A stretch of DNA of 64,000 nt from Epiperipatus broadwayi (GCA_028023455.1 JAQFVV010012418.1:7809244-7873243), one strand, 5' to 3'. Positions 37,358 to 50,503 are shown, numbered from the stretch's first letter. The notes: generated by a model from the sequence alone, not told the origin. Translations and numbers: made by a program.

Positions 37358-37605
37358 AAAGAGCTTTTAAAAATCTGTTGCTCAGGCAAACTGATATTGG
37401 GTGTCTTTGCAAAGACTTTGTCAGCTACTTTGAAAGTATAAAGTATGTGGCATTGTCTCTGCTTTCTTTTTTTTACCCACTCATAAGCCTTCTCTTGATC
37501 CGATTTTATTTCATATCCTCTTGTATTATGTCTAGCAGAGTTTTTATTAATTTGATGCAGATTTCTCAAAATGTAAATAGATAAGATCAAAACCAGTGAA
37601 TTCAT
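37348..37605 (-). pseudogene. Ty3/gypsy integrase C-terminal relic
   Basis: The minus-strand frame has a Lys/Arg-rich helix (EWVKKRKQRQ) followed by TFKVADKVFAKTPNI (37,440-37,384). This corresponds to the FKVGDKV..KTP box of the integrase C-terminal domain in Ty3/gypsy elements. It lies downstream, in minus orientation, of the gypsy relic at 39.85-38.05 kb and is probably its integrase end, separated by the foldback element at 37.72-38.00 kb. The frame is short and the assignment rests on one box. Confidence 0.5.
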
Positions 37606-37715
37606 TCCAAATTCAGTTATTATAACTCATACTTGACCTGTTTGATTTACCCAATCATGATGGTTATTATTGGCATACAATCGGAATAATCACCCCAAAT
37701 TTTTTCATAACTCTC

Positions 37716-37996
37716 TTACGTGAGTAATATTTACTGAGGCTATAACCTCGATAATATGTGTATAAAATGCGATAGTAGGGACCTCTACAAGTGTTTTAAC
37801 CACAAGCTTCACGCTCGCAGATCTAACCACTTCAGCTTCACCTATTTAAATAGAAAGTAGGTTGAAGTAAGGAGGGGTTCCCCTCTTTTCTTCCATAGCG
37901 TAAGCTTGTGGTTAAAACACCTGTAGAGGTCCCTACTATTGCATTTTATATGCATATTATCGAGGTTATAGCCTCAGTAAATATTACTTATGTAAT
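37716..37996. mobile_element. 281-bp foldback element
   Basis: The arms at 37,716-37,812 and 37,899-37,996 are close reverse complements (TATTTACTGAGGCTATAACC on the left, GGTTATAGCCTCAGTAAATA on the right; GTAGGGACCTCTACA against TGTAGAGGTCCCTAC). The loop of roughly 85 bp is unique and non-coding. It sits between parts of one gypsy relic and so seems younger than it. Confidence 0.8.
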
Positions 37997-38049
37997 CAAT
38001 GTGCATTTAATAAATTTATAATTACAACTCTTTTACATGGATTGAATTG

Positions 38050-39850
38050 AAGATTATGGATGGAGGCTAATATGTGTTTCATTTCCCTTTTTGTTATCCA
38101 GCATTGTCATTCTGCTAAAATAAATGGCATTCCATGACTCATTATATACTTTCAGATTTGCTTTGATTGTTTGCTTAAGTGATAGGATAAGCCACTATAT
38201 ACTGCAAAAAGGTATTGTAAGTTACACAAGATATCTCATTTTTTGGAATGCTGAGAATAGGTTCTAATAGTCCATCATGAGCATTTCATTGGGTTTCTTA
38301 GATAATATTGATAAATGCACTTTTATATAATTTATTTGAAGGTTTAATTTCCAGATATCCAACATGGAAATTATCTTATGGTATATCCCTGACCAGCAAA
38401 ATAACAATTGTCTATCTTTCAATGTTCATAATGACTATAAAGCTAATAAAATAGATAATTAAATCTTTTCTAATCCCATAAGATATTTCTGTCCTTCATT
38501 TATCTTCTTCAATTTTACACTCCAATATTTCATTTCTAATTTGATACCAATATGCTATCATCTCCTGTTTTGTCCAAATGTTGGGCATCATTTCTAATCT
38601 CTCTTCAAAAAAAATAAAATATCCCTTTATATTTAGCATCATTTCACTGTAATTGTGGAAGAATTCTTAGATTATGTTACCACCAATTTATCAACTGTCA
38701 GATTTAGGATTGAAATACATATGCTCTCAGCACATAAATGTTGCTGGGCTATATAAATTGGATTTCAATTAAGTATATCAGCTATAATATTTTCTGATAT
38801 CTTATACTATTATACTGAATAATATGATTCTTGCAATAACAAACTCCACTGAACCAACCAGCTGTTGGTTAGTTAGATATGGTTCAAGCATTTGAGGTTT
38901 TCATGATAACCTCAGAGCCTCGGAAGAATTATGTAAATTTTTGGAAAACCCACACTAATGCTGGGGATCCTTTTTCCATAACTGTATAATTCAATTCCAG
39001 GCCTTTTAGTAGATCACTTATAAAATGAAGAACTTCCTAATGGTCATTTTTCTGGGTTTAAAAAAAAAATTATCCATGTTCATATCTACTTGCTATATGT
39101 TTGGATATTTTGATGTTTTGAAATCAGGGTGGTGCAGCACAATAATATTGATAAATTTCATTTTAATATTTTCAAAATCTTGATCATGTTTGGGTGTCCA
39201 TCTCCATGTTACATCTTTTTTTAATAACTGAACTAAGACTAATATTCAAAGCTAAATTTGAATGAAATCAAGATAAAAGTTCCACAGATCTCAAAATGAT
39301 CTTATTTATTTTCATGTTCTAGGAATTTCAAAATTTTGTTGACTTATCACATTCTTTTTAACTATATTGTCTAAAAATACTACTTCAGTAGCCTTAAATT
39401 ATTACTTTTTATATTAAAATGGATACCTTTGTCCTTACATTCTTTAAAGAAGAGTTCTAAGTGGATTAGGTGTATCTTAGATATTTTGATATTATCATCT
39501 ACTTACAAGGTCACCCAAGAAATAACTTCTGAAAAAAATTGATCAAAGCACTTTAATAAGCTGGTCTTGCTATTTATTAATCCAAATAGCATATGTTGAA
39601 ACTTATAAAAGCAGTCACCATAATGAAATATGTGTATATCTGATCATCCTAATGAAGTGCAATCTGCCAATAGCTTATTGAGTGATCAAATGTGATAAAA
39701 AACTTGTTTTTCTCAAAACTTAATAAGTGATGGGGATATTCTTATCAGTGATAGATATTTTATTGAACTGATTAACTTACAGATTTACCATTTTTTTACA
39801 ACCACCAATGGTATACTTCATCTATTTTCTGTGTAATTTACAAGAGATTT
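38050..39850 (-). pseudogene. decayed Ty3/gypsy pol relic B
   Basis: On the minus strand the usual pol order is readable through many stops and frameshifts. IPLVVVKKM lies near 39,830 (RT finger box). A box aligned to LPFG is near 39,590, and VDDNIKISK, the catalytic Y.DD box, is near 39,500. LLKKDVTWRWTPKHDQDF (near 39,200) is the RT to RNase H connection. HVGYLEI near 38,370 sits where the HHCC zinc module of integrase begins. The element copies itself through RNA and integrates by the encoded integrase; this copy is long dead. No LTRs could be delimited. The order RT, RNase H, integrase is the standard gypsy one. Confidence 0.65.
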
Positions 39851-41226
39851 AATACTAAAAATACTATGCATTCTGCTACTAAAATTGTTAAAAGAAATGT
39901 AAAAGTATTGCTTTGGAAGAAAAGTTAAAACAAACACATAGCTGGTGCTATGAAACTAAATACATCATAATTATTATCTGCACAAACAATGTAGAACATT
40001 GTAAAACAAAGTAAAATATTTCATGCGATTTAAATGAACAACAAAAGGCAGAAACAGATATTAGGATTTAAATAGAATTTCTATTATTTTGTACTGATAA
40101 GTTAATGTTGATTCCTAATGAATGTATAAATGGCACTGTAATATGTCACTAAAATTCATTCTCATAATTTTTAAACTTTTATCTCATTGACAGTGTTATT
40201 TACTTCTGAAACTAGGCTACTGATATGGCTCATGAGCTTTTGATATCATTGCCTAATTGATAATATTTTCTGTTGTTTATAAAGTATGATGATGGTTTTT
40301 TAAAAGCTCAAAACTGTTTTCATTACAATCTCTTCTACGTCAGCTTTGTCAGTCATTAAGACTAATATAAATCCCAGGTATTACGATCCATCAGTTAATG
40401 CATTAACTTTGCAAGTAGGATTGTATGTCTAATGCAATCCATGCTTTATTCTTAGAAATTCTGACGTTTTGAACAATTAATATATATAGGTAAAGTATGT
40501 TAGAAAATACATCCAAGCAAATGATATTCTTAATTATTATAGAAGATTGATGGTGCTACTAGTAATAACATATGTATATACATAAATATTACTGAAAGGA
40601 AAGGAATTTTAACAATTCTTAATTATTATTTTTTTAAAAAAAAGCTTTATAGAAGAATGTATTGTAATTGTATGCGGGTTCGCTTCCCGGCTGATGCTAT
40701 GACACATGAGAAAAAATAAGGAAGAATTCTTTCAATATTTTTTTTTTTGTCTCCCTCACCATCTGCAATTTTGCAGTCAAGATAGCTGCTGTCATCTAGT
40801 GTTCAGGAGTTGAAATGAGGAATTAAAAGGAAATATAATAACTATAAAATACTGATAATTGGATATTTTTATGAAAGGGAGATACCTGGTGTTTTCTGAT
40901 CATCTTTGATAATATGTAACCAAAGAAATAAATTCAATATAAAATTGTTTATTAAAAGATTGAAAAGAAATTATTTTCAAAATTAATGAAAAATTGCTGA
41001 AATAATATTTGCTTATTATTACTACTTCACTCTTTGAATGACATTGTAATAATTAAGTTAACTGTAATAATTAAGTTAATCAAATTAAGTCCATGATTTA
41101 TTTCTAAAATTTCTATGCTTAAACTTTTTATAATATTTTATGTATACTTTTACTTCTAAAATGCCAAAAGATATAATGTGCTTCATACCATGTTATTTTT
41201 CAGCTTTTTAAAATATGCAGTATAAC
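39851..41226. other. spacer between two gypsy relics, with a SINE tail fragment
   Basis: Mostly AT-rich without recognisable coding. At 40,668-40,718 is GCGGGTTCGCTTCCCGG followed by CTGATGCTATGACACATGAG and an A run. This is the B-box and body of the 29.68-kb SINE family, 5'-truncated. LTR remnants of either gypsy element may be hidden here. Confidence 0.55.
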
Positions 41227-43690
41227 TCATATATATAGTATTAAGTGCTTAATCCCATAAGTTTCCAAATAGTCATTAAATTTTTCTGAAGTAAAACCAA
41301 TACTATTATCTGTAATAAGCATCTCTGGATAACCATTTATTGAAAATATTTCACCAAATTTATCAATAGACCAAGTTAACAATAATTTTATCTGAACTGA
41401 TATTTTTGACAGTGCAGTTATTCTATCCAGTGAGAATCTCCATTGACAAGCATTCGAAATGGTCCACGTGAACATTTTGCCATGGTTTTATAACTCAAGG
41501 CTATGTACTGGAATTCTTCTTAGACAAAGTCCAAGTATTTCTTTGTGAATGATTCAATATCATTATTAATTTCCTGCCACCAAACAGCTTCTAGTGAGTG
41601 TTTTTTAACAAGTTTAGAATTTTGATATATGCTTGGAGAGGAATAATAACTCTATCTCTGTTTAGAATGAAATTTTTGTATATGGATAAGTTTTCTCAGA
41701 TAATGTCAAATTTTGCAACCATTTTACAGGCTAATCTTTGCTGATCCATTTTTAAGTAAGATGTATCTACTATTTTAATATGTCTACATGTTGTATTGCT
41801 CTGCCTTTCATGTTAGGAAACTCATAATCACGAGCAGATAATAGGGTAATCCTATCGAACATTTATGGACTACACTGAATTAACACATTATTTGCTAAAA
41901 TTCCTAACAAAGGCTTATGATTCCAATGATAGTGGGTTATTGATCAAATAAGTATTGGTAGAATTTACATGAGCTGGATATTAAAATAAATGTTTCCTTA
42001 TTGAATTAGGTATAATTTCTTTCTATATTAGATAATGTCCATGATGCATATGTAATTGGTCTTTTTATTCTTACTATAGGGAATGTTATCATAGCTTCAA
42101 GTCCAAAATCAGATACATAGTTGTCAAAATTATCTTAAATTTCTGCCGATATTAAAATTTTATTTGTTATCATAAGAAGCTTTGTTTTTTATTTTGAAAG
42201 CTGTTGTCTGAATAGTTGTACATTCCCACTTGATTTTTAAAAAGCATGTATAACAATTGAGCAATATGTCAAATTAGTTTATTAGCCCCCAAAATAACTG
42301 TAGTTCCTTTACTTTTTTAGGTCTGGGAGGATCTTTAACTGCCCTAATCTTTTCAGATGAGGAAGGTTTTTTTTTTTAGTTGGAGATAGTATGTTCTAAA
42401 AATTTTAATTTTTTTATTATTCACGATACTTTTAACCTTGCACTAAATTTTTGAGTGTTTTTCAGACATCAATTGCTCTCTCTATTATTGGGTTTTCCAT
42501 ATTTGTGATAATGTATCATTGAAGTTACCTTCGAGTCCAGTTAGTAGAATGTTTATCTTGTTTGGAAAACATTAAGTGAAATATTAATTCCAAATGAAAG
42601 CAATAATGATTAAATAATTTCATATGTGCTGTTATTGTTAACCTTTCAAATATTTTTTAGCTTATGGGTGTTTAGTCGAATGCAGTTATGAAATCTATCT
42701 TTGCAAAAAATGTCAACTTTTAGCACAGGATGTTTTTATAAAGATTCTACAAATTCACAGTTTGCTGATAAGGTTATTTCCTACTATTATTAGTGTGATA
42801 TATTCCAAATTTTTAGTAGTAGTCAAAGTAATTTTTTAAATTAATTCATTAAGTGCTTTTTCAACCATTTGTTCGTGTTTGAGATACTTTCCATGCCTTG
42901 AAAATAACTAAGGTGGCGTTTTTTATCTCTATGTTGACAGCTATTTCTTACAGTTTTGAGATTTAAATAGGCTTAGACACTTACTATAAATTTTCTTCTT
43001 AATGTTAATCTTTTTAATAATATGAATATTGATTCAAAATGCTTTGAGCCAGTTTCATTCTATAAGCATTTTTTATGGACTATGATATGTTTGCAATTTC
43101 CTTAATCTTCAATTCATTGTCACTTAGGAATTTTGCTTGAAGATTATTGTTTTTAAGTAAGAAAAGATTTTTGAGCATTTGAGATTATGTATTTTCGGTT
43201 CTTAATCAATAAGAGAGAGACATCCGACATGCTAGTGTTCACCCTCAATAAGCAGTGGCAAGATAAATAATTTGTTTTGCTCCATCTTAAGTTTTAATTT
43301 TAGTATTATTTCTACTAGTTATGGCCCTTAGATTTGCAATTTTTTAAACAATTTCTTTTACAATTACAGGCTTGACATCCAGGTTTCTATATTAATAACA
43401 GTTAATTTGGCTATCTTGTTCATCTTGTTGTGAATGTGTTTTATGCATTGGATTAATTGTCATTTGAAATGTTAATAACTGGCTATCACTTGGATTAGCA
43501 TTGATATATTCTTTGACCCAGTCCAAAACCACTTCATGGGAAATGCCTCTTTTCATAACTTTCTTGTATATTAAATCAGGGTCTGCTAAAAGTTGTTCTC
43601 AGAACTTAATGTCTGATATTCCCCACAATGTCTGTAGGTACAATTCTTTGTTAATTTGCAATGAGCTATGTCTTACACCTTAATATTTTT
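41227..43690 (-). pseudogene. near full-length but dead Ty3/gypsy element A
   Basis: On the minus strand I read Gag-like sequence at 43,680-43,450 (LLADPDLIYKKVMKRG). RT with FAKIDFITAFD follows at 42,709-42,677, where the first catalytic Asp falls in KID. The RT thumb KVKELQLFWGLIN lies at 42,320-42,281, and the RNase H end HKPLLGILANN at about 41,919-41,886. The integrase zinc region is near 41,640-41,480 (VWWQEIN), then the integrase core in an open frame at 41,475-41,227 with LITDNSIGFTSEKF. That is the standard gag-RT-RH-IN order. Frames change repeatedly and stops are frequent. LTRs were not found. Confidence 0.75.
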
Positions 43691-46324
43691 ATTCTTTGGT
43701 TAGTTATGATTTTTTAAAATGTGTCTTGCAATATGTTTTAAGGAAAATGGGTAAAAGAATGAAGTCATTTTTTTACTACTTCATTGTAAGAAAAAATTAC
43801 TGGTTTTGGCAGTTCAAACAAATGGTTTGCTATTTCTATAACTTTCAAGCCAGTGAAACCTAATAGCATAGCTACTTTTATATTGTTATGTTATATTTAA
43901 ATAATAAGAAGTTGGCATGATGTGTTTTGTGTATAACAGATGACTAGCAATATTATTGATATCAAATTTTCCAATAAGGATTTGTATCATCATAATCTAA
44001 TAGGTATAACAGTTTATAATTCGACTGTATTTATTGGCTTTTAGAGCTATATCTTATAGATTGCACCAGTTGTTTTGTCCAACCTTGGCAAATATTAATG
44101 CAGATTAGGCAAACACTATGAATTCGACACATCAAACAATTTACTTAAAGTAATATGTATGTTAATTATAAATATTTGTACAAACAGTTATATTACATAG
44201 CTAAGTAATTCCATAAGTAGTTACCAAGAAAAGATTAAATTATATTTCATTATTATTCACTGAGCAATACTTTTGACCTGGGAGCTCATAATCATAACAC
44301 TCAAACTTATCAACTGAACTGGTATTGTTAGAAAACATGACATTGGTATTTCGTGATTAATATGTAAATTTGTAATTTACATATTCGACTTTTATGAGAT
44401 CACTATACAAGAGTCTTCTTTGTTTATCACATAGGTGTTATTAGTGATAAACCATGCCTCTTGAATTTTTTTTTCCGATCATTTCACTCTGCATACAATA
44501 TTTCAATATTCCATGGATAAAAACATGGGCAGATCTCACTTCCTGCTCCAGAAACACTGACTTCACATGGGGATTATTTTATGGGAGAATTCATACATTG
44601 ATGCTGTTCCAGCCTAGTGGGATTGTTAGAATGTGATTCCCATAATAGATCGACTTGCAATTAGGCTCATTACAGCTGATTTTGTAAACAATCTGGAGTG
44701 CATGGTTCAGAGACAACCTGTCCTTCACATTCTTCAAGTGTTTATTTCAATTTGAAGGTTTTTAAAACTATTTAAATTAAAACTTTTTTCCCATGTCCTG
44801 ATTCTTCTTTCATTAGGTGTAGTTTAATTTTTTTTTATTCATAATTCATGAGAAGTCTTATGAAGCATTAATTTATCAATATATGTAAATAATAATTTAA
44901 ATAACTCAGATTATATGTAATTAAACAGGAAGCAACTGAAGCTTTTGATGAGTTATATACATAAATGAACTCTAAAAAACAAATGATACTAGCAGTCCTT
45001 TTAGCATTTATTATTATAGATGCTTAGTTTATGTATGTAATTTTAAACCAAGAAGTGAATTCGATATTTTGATTGTATATATATTTATAAAATAAATAAT
45101 AAGAATCATCATTTTAATATTCAGAGGAAGAATTTATTTACGCATATAACTTATTGGAAGCTTCAGTTTCTTTCTAGTCCGTTATACACACACACACATA
45201 ACACTTTCTCTAATATATACATACATACATATTACAAAACCAACATGTAAATTTTTTTTTTTTTTTAAATATAATGTTAAACATTGTAAAAATAAATGAT
45301 TCGTTGAACTCATAATGAATTCTTGAACACCTAATATCTGCATGCATACTAAACATTGTATAGAATTGTTATATTATATTTAAACAATATTTTTATTGAT
45401 AATATTAACAATGTATATTAATAGATGTGATGAAGTACTTGCATATTACACAATGCTTTACAGAAACAAATATTCTATTTTTGTGTCCTATTGTAGCTTG
45501 ATAAAAAAAAAAAGTGGCTTATGAATGAAAAATGTAATAATTCTAAAAGGTTTTGACACTTGGCAAAGCTCTTCACTATTCAAGACTATAAACCAGAATC
45601 TAGTTCTAAGGATATAGATAGAATAGCATTGTGTAAGGATTTAATAAGCACTACCATCTAGTATTTATTGTTTATTCAAACTTACAACATATGGTTTAAA
45701 TGGGATGGAATGAACGGTTTAATTAATTTAATTTTTATTTTACTTGTAAGGTGTTTAACAAATATTTAATTTTTATTGTAAAAATCAAAAATGGTTTAAA
45801 AAATATATGATTTATATAGTCTTGTCAGCAATAGATCTAAAAATTAGCCTTTTATTTAAAATTGTATGAAAGATATATATAAAAAATTATACCCAGAATT
45901 GTTGAGCTGTGATAAAATTATGTTAGAACTTCATTTTATGCTTTCTATAAAATATTCCCAAAATGTGTATAAAATTAATTATTATATTATGTGTTGTTTG
46001 TAATCTTTTTTATATCCTAATTTTAATGATAAAAACTGATGTCATTTAGTAAAGATCAAAGAAGGATTAATTTCTCTTGAATTTGTTTAGCCATTATATA
46101 AGAGTAGGAGAAGTGAAATTGAAAAAAGAAAAGTGCTGCATTCAGTATTTTTAAAGAAATGCATTTAGAAAACTGATAACTAATTGTGCCATTTAAATAT
46201 CCAGAATAACAGGATATATATGATATAAAGTTAATTTGCTACCTCCAAAATCATGTTTAATTAAATTATATAAATTAGTTGTAATTAATATTTGTCTGAA
46301 GGTTTGTAATGATGGTATTTTATT
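43691..46324. other. AT-rich non-coding stretch
   Basis: No gene. The GC-richer block at 44,450-44,760 could belong to the 5' side of gypsy relic A (LTR or leader) but shows no paired copy. Short CA/TA tracts lie at 45,186-45,230. Confidence 0.45.
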
Positions 46325-46870
46325 AGATGTGATATGTTGGACTATTTCCATCATCTAAGATTGAATGTTGAATGTATAGAAAATTTTAAACTTTATTTAA
46401 ATTTTCCAAATACAAACAACTTGTTAGTAATAACACACAAATAGACAATACAGGTTAGTAATTACACAATGTTTTGAGTAGTATTACTCTCCACTCTTCT
46501 TCAGGTGTTGCACAGGGACAATATTCACTTAGAAGTTGAACTCACACCTTTAGATTCTTGAATAACGAATTCAAGGCAAACACTTTACCAATGAAGCTGC
46601 ATTTGCCTTAAATTCGATATTCAAGAATTTAAAGGTGCAAGTTCAACTTCTAAGTGAATATTGTCACTGTGCATATCAGGCCAGCAACATCTGAAGAAGA
46701 GTGGAGAGTAATGTTACTCAAAACATTGTGTAATTACTAATCTGTGTTGTCTACTTGTGTGTTATTACTAACAAGTTGTTTGTATTTGGAAAGTTTAAAT
46801 AAAGTTTAAAATGTTCTATAAATTCAACATTCACTCATAAATGATGGAAATAGTCAAACATATCACATCT
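46325..46870. mobile_element. 546-bp foldback, possibly two head-to-head SINEs
   Basis: The arms of about 255 bp pair almost throughout. The ends are AGATGTGATATGTTGGACTA and its near-complement, and the inner closing stem is AAGGCAAA (46,573-46,580) with TTTGCCTT (46,602-46,609) around a 21-base loop. Each arm holds a GAGTTCAAC-like B-box. Read on the minus strand, the loop contains CTTCATTGGTAAAGTG, which resembles an A-box. There is no coding capacity and no clear target duplication. Confidence 0.8.
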
Positions 46871-48434
46871 AGTTATATTTAACTGTCATAAAAATAATCA
46901 TACATTTCTTGTATGACAGTAAGCAACTTGATGAGATTGGACATTTTAAATGAGTTTCAAAGATATTATTTTTATACTCAAACAAGCACTTTTTAAAGTA
47001 ATAGTAAAATAATCATCTTACTTTTTATAGAAATTTGAGTCATAGTAAAATATAACTTCTTTTTGTGAATTCTTTACTTCACACTTGTCTGCTTCTTCAA
47101 TTTTAAAGTGTGATAACTTTTTTTTTTGCATTATTATTATTATTAATCTAATAATTCATCAGATTCCAACTCCAATGGAAAGAGACATTCTGCTTGTATA
47201 TTGTGCGGTCAATCAAATTAATATTAAAGTCATAGGATTTCAAAAGCACACAAGCAACTTGAAGATAAACATATAAATTGAATTATTTACTTCCATTTCT
47301 AAATATTGGGGAAATGGATCTGATAATTCTGATTAATATGCTTGTAACTAATGAAATTCTTAAGATTCTTATGAGTGCTATTATACCCAATTGAATGGTA
47401 TGGTTGAATGTAAAGAAGTCACTTATTAATGTAATCAGAAACTCATGATTTATCTTTAGCATGTGAATCAAGTTATTGCCTTATATGATTTAGCTTTATA
47501 TGGTTTAAATCCAATAGTAAATCTTCCCTTTGTTCATTGAGAGGATTTTAAACATATAATAGTGCTGAGCGAAGTAAGAGGGTTAATGCGGAGAAACATA
47601 TTTTATTAAATGAGCACAAGTATTTCTCTTGGCTATGTGGCTGCAACAAGAGACCGCCAAAAACAATAACTCTCATGGTATATTCTAATGGTATTCCAAC
47701 TGAAATTAATAGGAATGAAAGTGTCAGCACTTTATCATATTTGAAAAAAGATTGTTGAAATAATATATTAATTAAATCTATGCTCTCCAAATTTTATATT
47801 ACGAAATATTAACAAGAATATCACATGATAATTTAAAAATATTAAATATATACCATAATTGTGATTAATTCATAAAAGACTGGACATTTGAGTATCAATA
47901 TATTTATGTGAGTTATAATCGATTTACAATTTGTGAATTGCTTATTAATTTCAATTTTTTTATTTAATTACAATTTTTATTTACTATTTAACTTTAATAC
48001 AATACACATTTAAATAAATTGAAAAATAATATTTAAATTAAAATATATATTTTGTCCTGGTTTTATGTATTTAGTTAATGTGGTAATTTAAAAAATTGAG
48101 AAAACCTAACATCTAAAAATTCATATAGAGAGATTTGTGTTTTAGTAAGCGAAATTAATGTTTTAAATATATGAGTTAATATTTTAAAAAGGTGGACAAT
48201 AACATGATATGAAATATATTACATCTTCTGATGTAAAATTTAAGGTCTATAGTCATTAATTTTTTTTTTTTTAGAGAATCAAATTAGAACGAGTAAAAAT
48301 CTGTCTTTGGTATCTTAGAAGTTAACCCTTTTATTCTCACTAGCTATACAAATCTTATTTTAGATTTAAAATTATTAAATCAGAAATGAAATTTGAATGA
48401 GGCAATATATGCTAAAAATGGATTGAAGGCAAAA
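46871..48434. other. AT-rich non-coding stretch
   Basis: No gene recognised. 47,540-47,790 is less AT-rich and gives broken frames on both strands (47,548-47,790 minus is hydrophobic), with no motif. Confidence 0.45.
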
Positions 48435-48791
48435 ATGATAGATCTGTCTCCAAGCCAAATTGCAATGGTTAAGACAAAAGAAGTAGTTTTTAAAAGACAC
48501 ATTAACCAAAGCTCTAATAATAATGAATTCAGTGGCCTCAGTGGAAACAATAACAATAATTAAGAAAATGCTACTACAAATAATAAAACTGAAATACTTG
48601 AAATAAACAAAGACAATGCATCCTTGGCAGATGATAATAAAACTAATAGTAATATAGACAATTAAGATATTAATCTTACAGATGAAAATGATGTAAACGT
48701 TAGAAGTATGCTAGGACAAAAAATCATTAATGCTGCAAAGAGAAAAAAACGTCACCTAAATATTTACGATTATTTTTTAATAATGTGCTGA
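48435..48791 (+). pseudogene. Asn-rich frame with two stops, unassigned
   Basis: From ATG at 48,435 to TGA at 48,789-48,791 one frame reads through 118 codons, interrupted only by two TAA codons that each follow an AAT. Composition is Asn/Asp/Lys-rich with a basic end (AAKRKKRHLNIYDYF). It resembles the polar tail after the zinc knuckle in the relic at 5.4 kb and may be the end of a retroelement ORF1. Low-complexity sequence in AT-rich DNA can mimic this, so no function is given. Confidence 0.35.
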
Positions 48792-48883
48792 AATATGTTC
48801 AGAAATTAATTAAATCAAACTGTACTAAAAAGAAAACTAATTTCTAAAAATAAACAATCCACTTTACTTATATGCCTTTAGAG

Positions 48884-49107
48884 CAGTGATAGTCAACCTG
48901 GTCCCTAACGCCCACTAGTGGGGGTTCCAGCCTTCATTGTGGGCTGTAGGGGTTTTGTCCAATACTGAAGCACTTTTTTTTTTAAAAATTTAACTGACTT
49001 CTTAAAAAAATTTCATAGAGATTTATATGCTTTAGTTTGCTGTAACTCTGCTTTATAAATTTATATTTCCCCATGGGCAGCAGGTATAAAAAGGTTAACT
49101 ACCCCTG
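48884..49107. mobile_element. 224-bp hAT MITE with intact 8-bp target duplication
   Basis: The ends are CAGTGATAGTCAACCTGG and, inverted, CAGGGGTAGTTAACCTTT, which are hAT-type termini. CTTTAGAG flanks both sides exactly (48,876-48,883 and 49,108-49,115), the 8-bp duplication expected of hAT transposases. The interior has a GC-rich left part and an AT-rich right part and encodes nothing. An autonomous hAT elsewhere must have mobilised it. Confidence 0.92.
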
Positions 49108-49115
49108 CTTTAGAG

Positions 49116-50503
49116 CATAGGTGAGCCCTCTTGTGAGCAACTGTGGATAACAAGTATATATACACTTTTGAAAATACTTACATTTGGATTTCTCATTGTT
49201 TTTATTTCACATACTACTGAAGAATGTGTCATACTATGTTTTAAAATGCAAATTATAATATACCAATGGGATTCTTGTAAAAAAGTTCAGCAACAACATT
49301 AATTTATACTAATTAACATATACAAATTTTAAAGTAAAAATTTTCACAGGAGAAAGATGTAAACATATATTTTGTTTTCTTCTATCTATATCCTTGCCTG
49401 CTGTTAACATTAATGTTATAATGACATTTTCATGGGATCATAACTGCCAACATCTAGATAGAATATGCCTTTGTCTGAACAGTAGGTAGTAGGAGCAAAC
49501 CTACCATCATTATATATTATATACTATTACCCAGACAATAGTTGAATCAAACCTGCCAACATCTAGGCAGCATAAGTTACTTCAATGATTTTTGCAGAGA
49601 TGCTGAATATAGAAAGGTGTTATATATATATATACAACATTGTTATAATTTTTTCATTCTTTCAAGTAGGTCTCAAAGATGATGGTTAAGTGCATCATCC
49701 TATCATGCCCAATGCTTAAGTTTTAAACCCACGCTGAGTGAATCAAATTTTCTTTTCAAATCACAAGCAGGTATATAAATTTTTTCATGAAATCAGCATC
49801 CAGATCATCCACTGGATTATCCAGCAGTCAACAAATAAATATGTAACCATTAGTTAATTGATCAGATGTGTGAAGAGAGATATACTTTTCTGGACTATTT
49901 TTTAATATCAAAAAATGTGTATTCAAAAAAAGATTGCAAACAAAGCTTTATTTTAATATATATCAATTTTAAAGCCATCTTTTAAAAAAATGTGTAATTT
50001 ACATCTAATTATTTTTAATCAAAATTGTACATCTTTACTCTGGACAGTAAGCTCAATTGTTTTCCCCAAATGCCTCAAAACCAAAATCCTAGTGTAAAAA
50101 ACAAGCCATTAAAATGAGTTCCTATGGGAAAAAATGTTACTTTATATTCAAAATATATAAAAACCTGATTTAAAAAATGATTAAATTTAAAAAATGTCTT
50201 AATTAATGAATAAACATTTTACTAAGCATATTATTAATAAAAACTTGACAACAATCTATGGTTAAATATAGTGCATAAAAACTTTTCAGTAGTTATAATT
50301 TTTTGAATTCATATATGAGGGGGCCCAAATAACTGGAATTGTTCTCTGGTAAGTGCACCATATGTTGTACATGTTTCTCCTGTTACATACCTCTTGCAGG
50401 AACACTTATGCATCAATCTGCCAAATTACATTAATGTATGAATTGTGGATAGCCCTTTTTTTTGTAAAATGTATTTTCCATATTCGACAATTTTTTTGTA
50501 ACA
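49116..50503. other. AT-rich non-coding stretch
   Basis: CTGCCAACATCTAG occurs twice (49,444 and 49,553) about 109 bp apart. Otherwise nothing is seen. The GC-richer word GAGGGGGCCCAAATAACTGG near 50,317 may mark the 5' side of the mariner relic. Confidence 0.45.

Noticed and set aside
37348-43690. Gmr1-like integrase-before-RT order for the 37-44 kb gypsy cluster
   Set aside because: The integrase at 41.4 kb lies upstream of the RT at 39.8 kb. However, a second RT and RNase H were found at 42.7-41.9 kb, so the region holds two elements in normal order.
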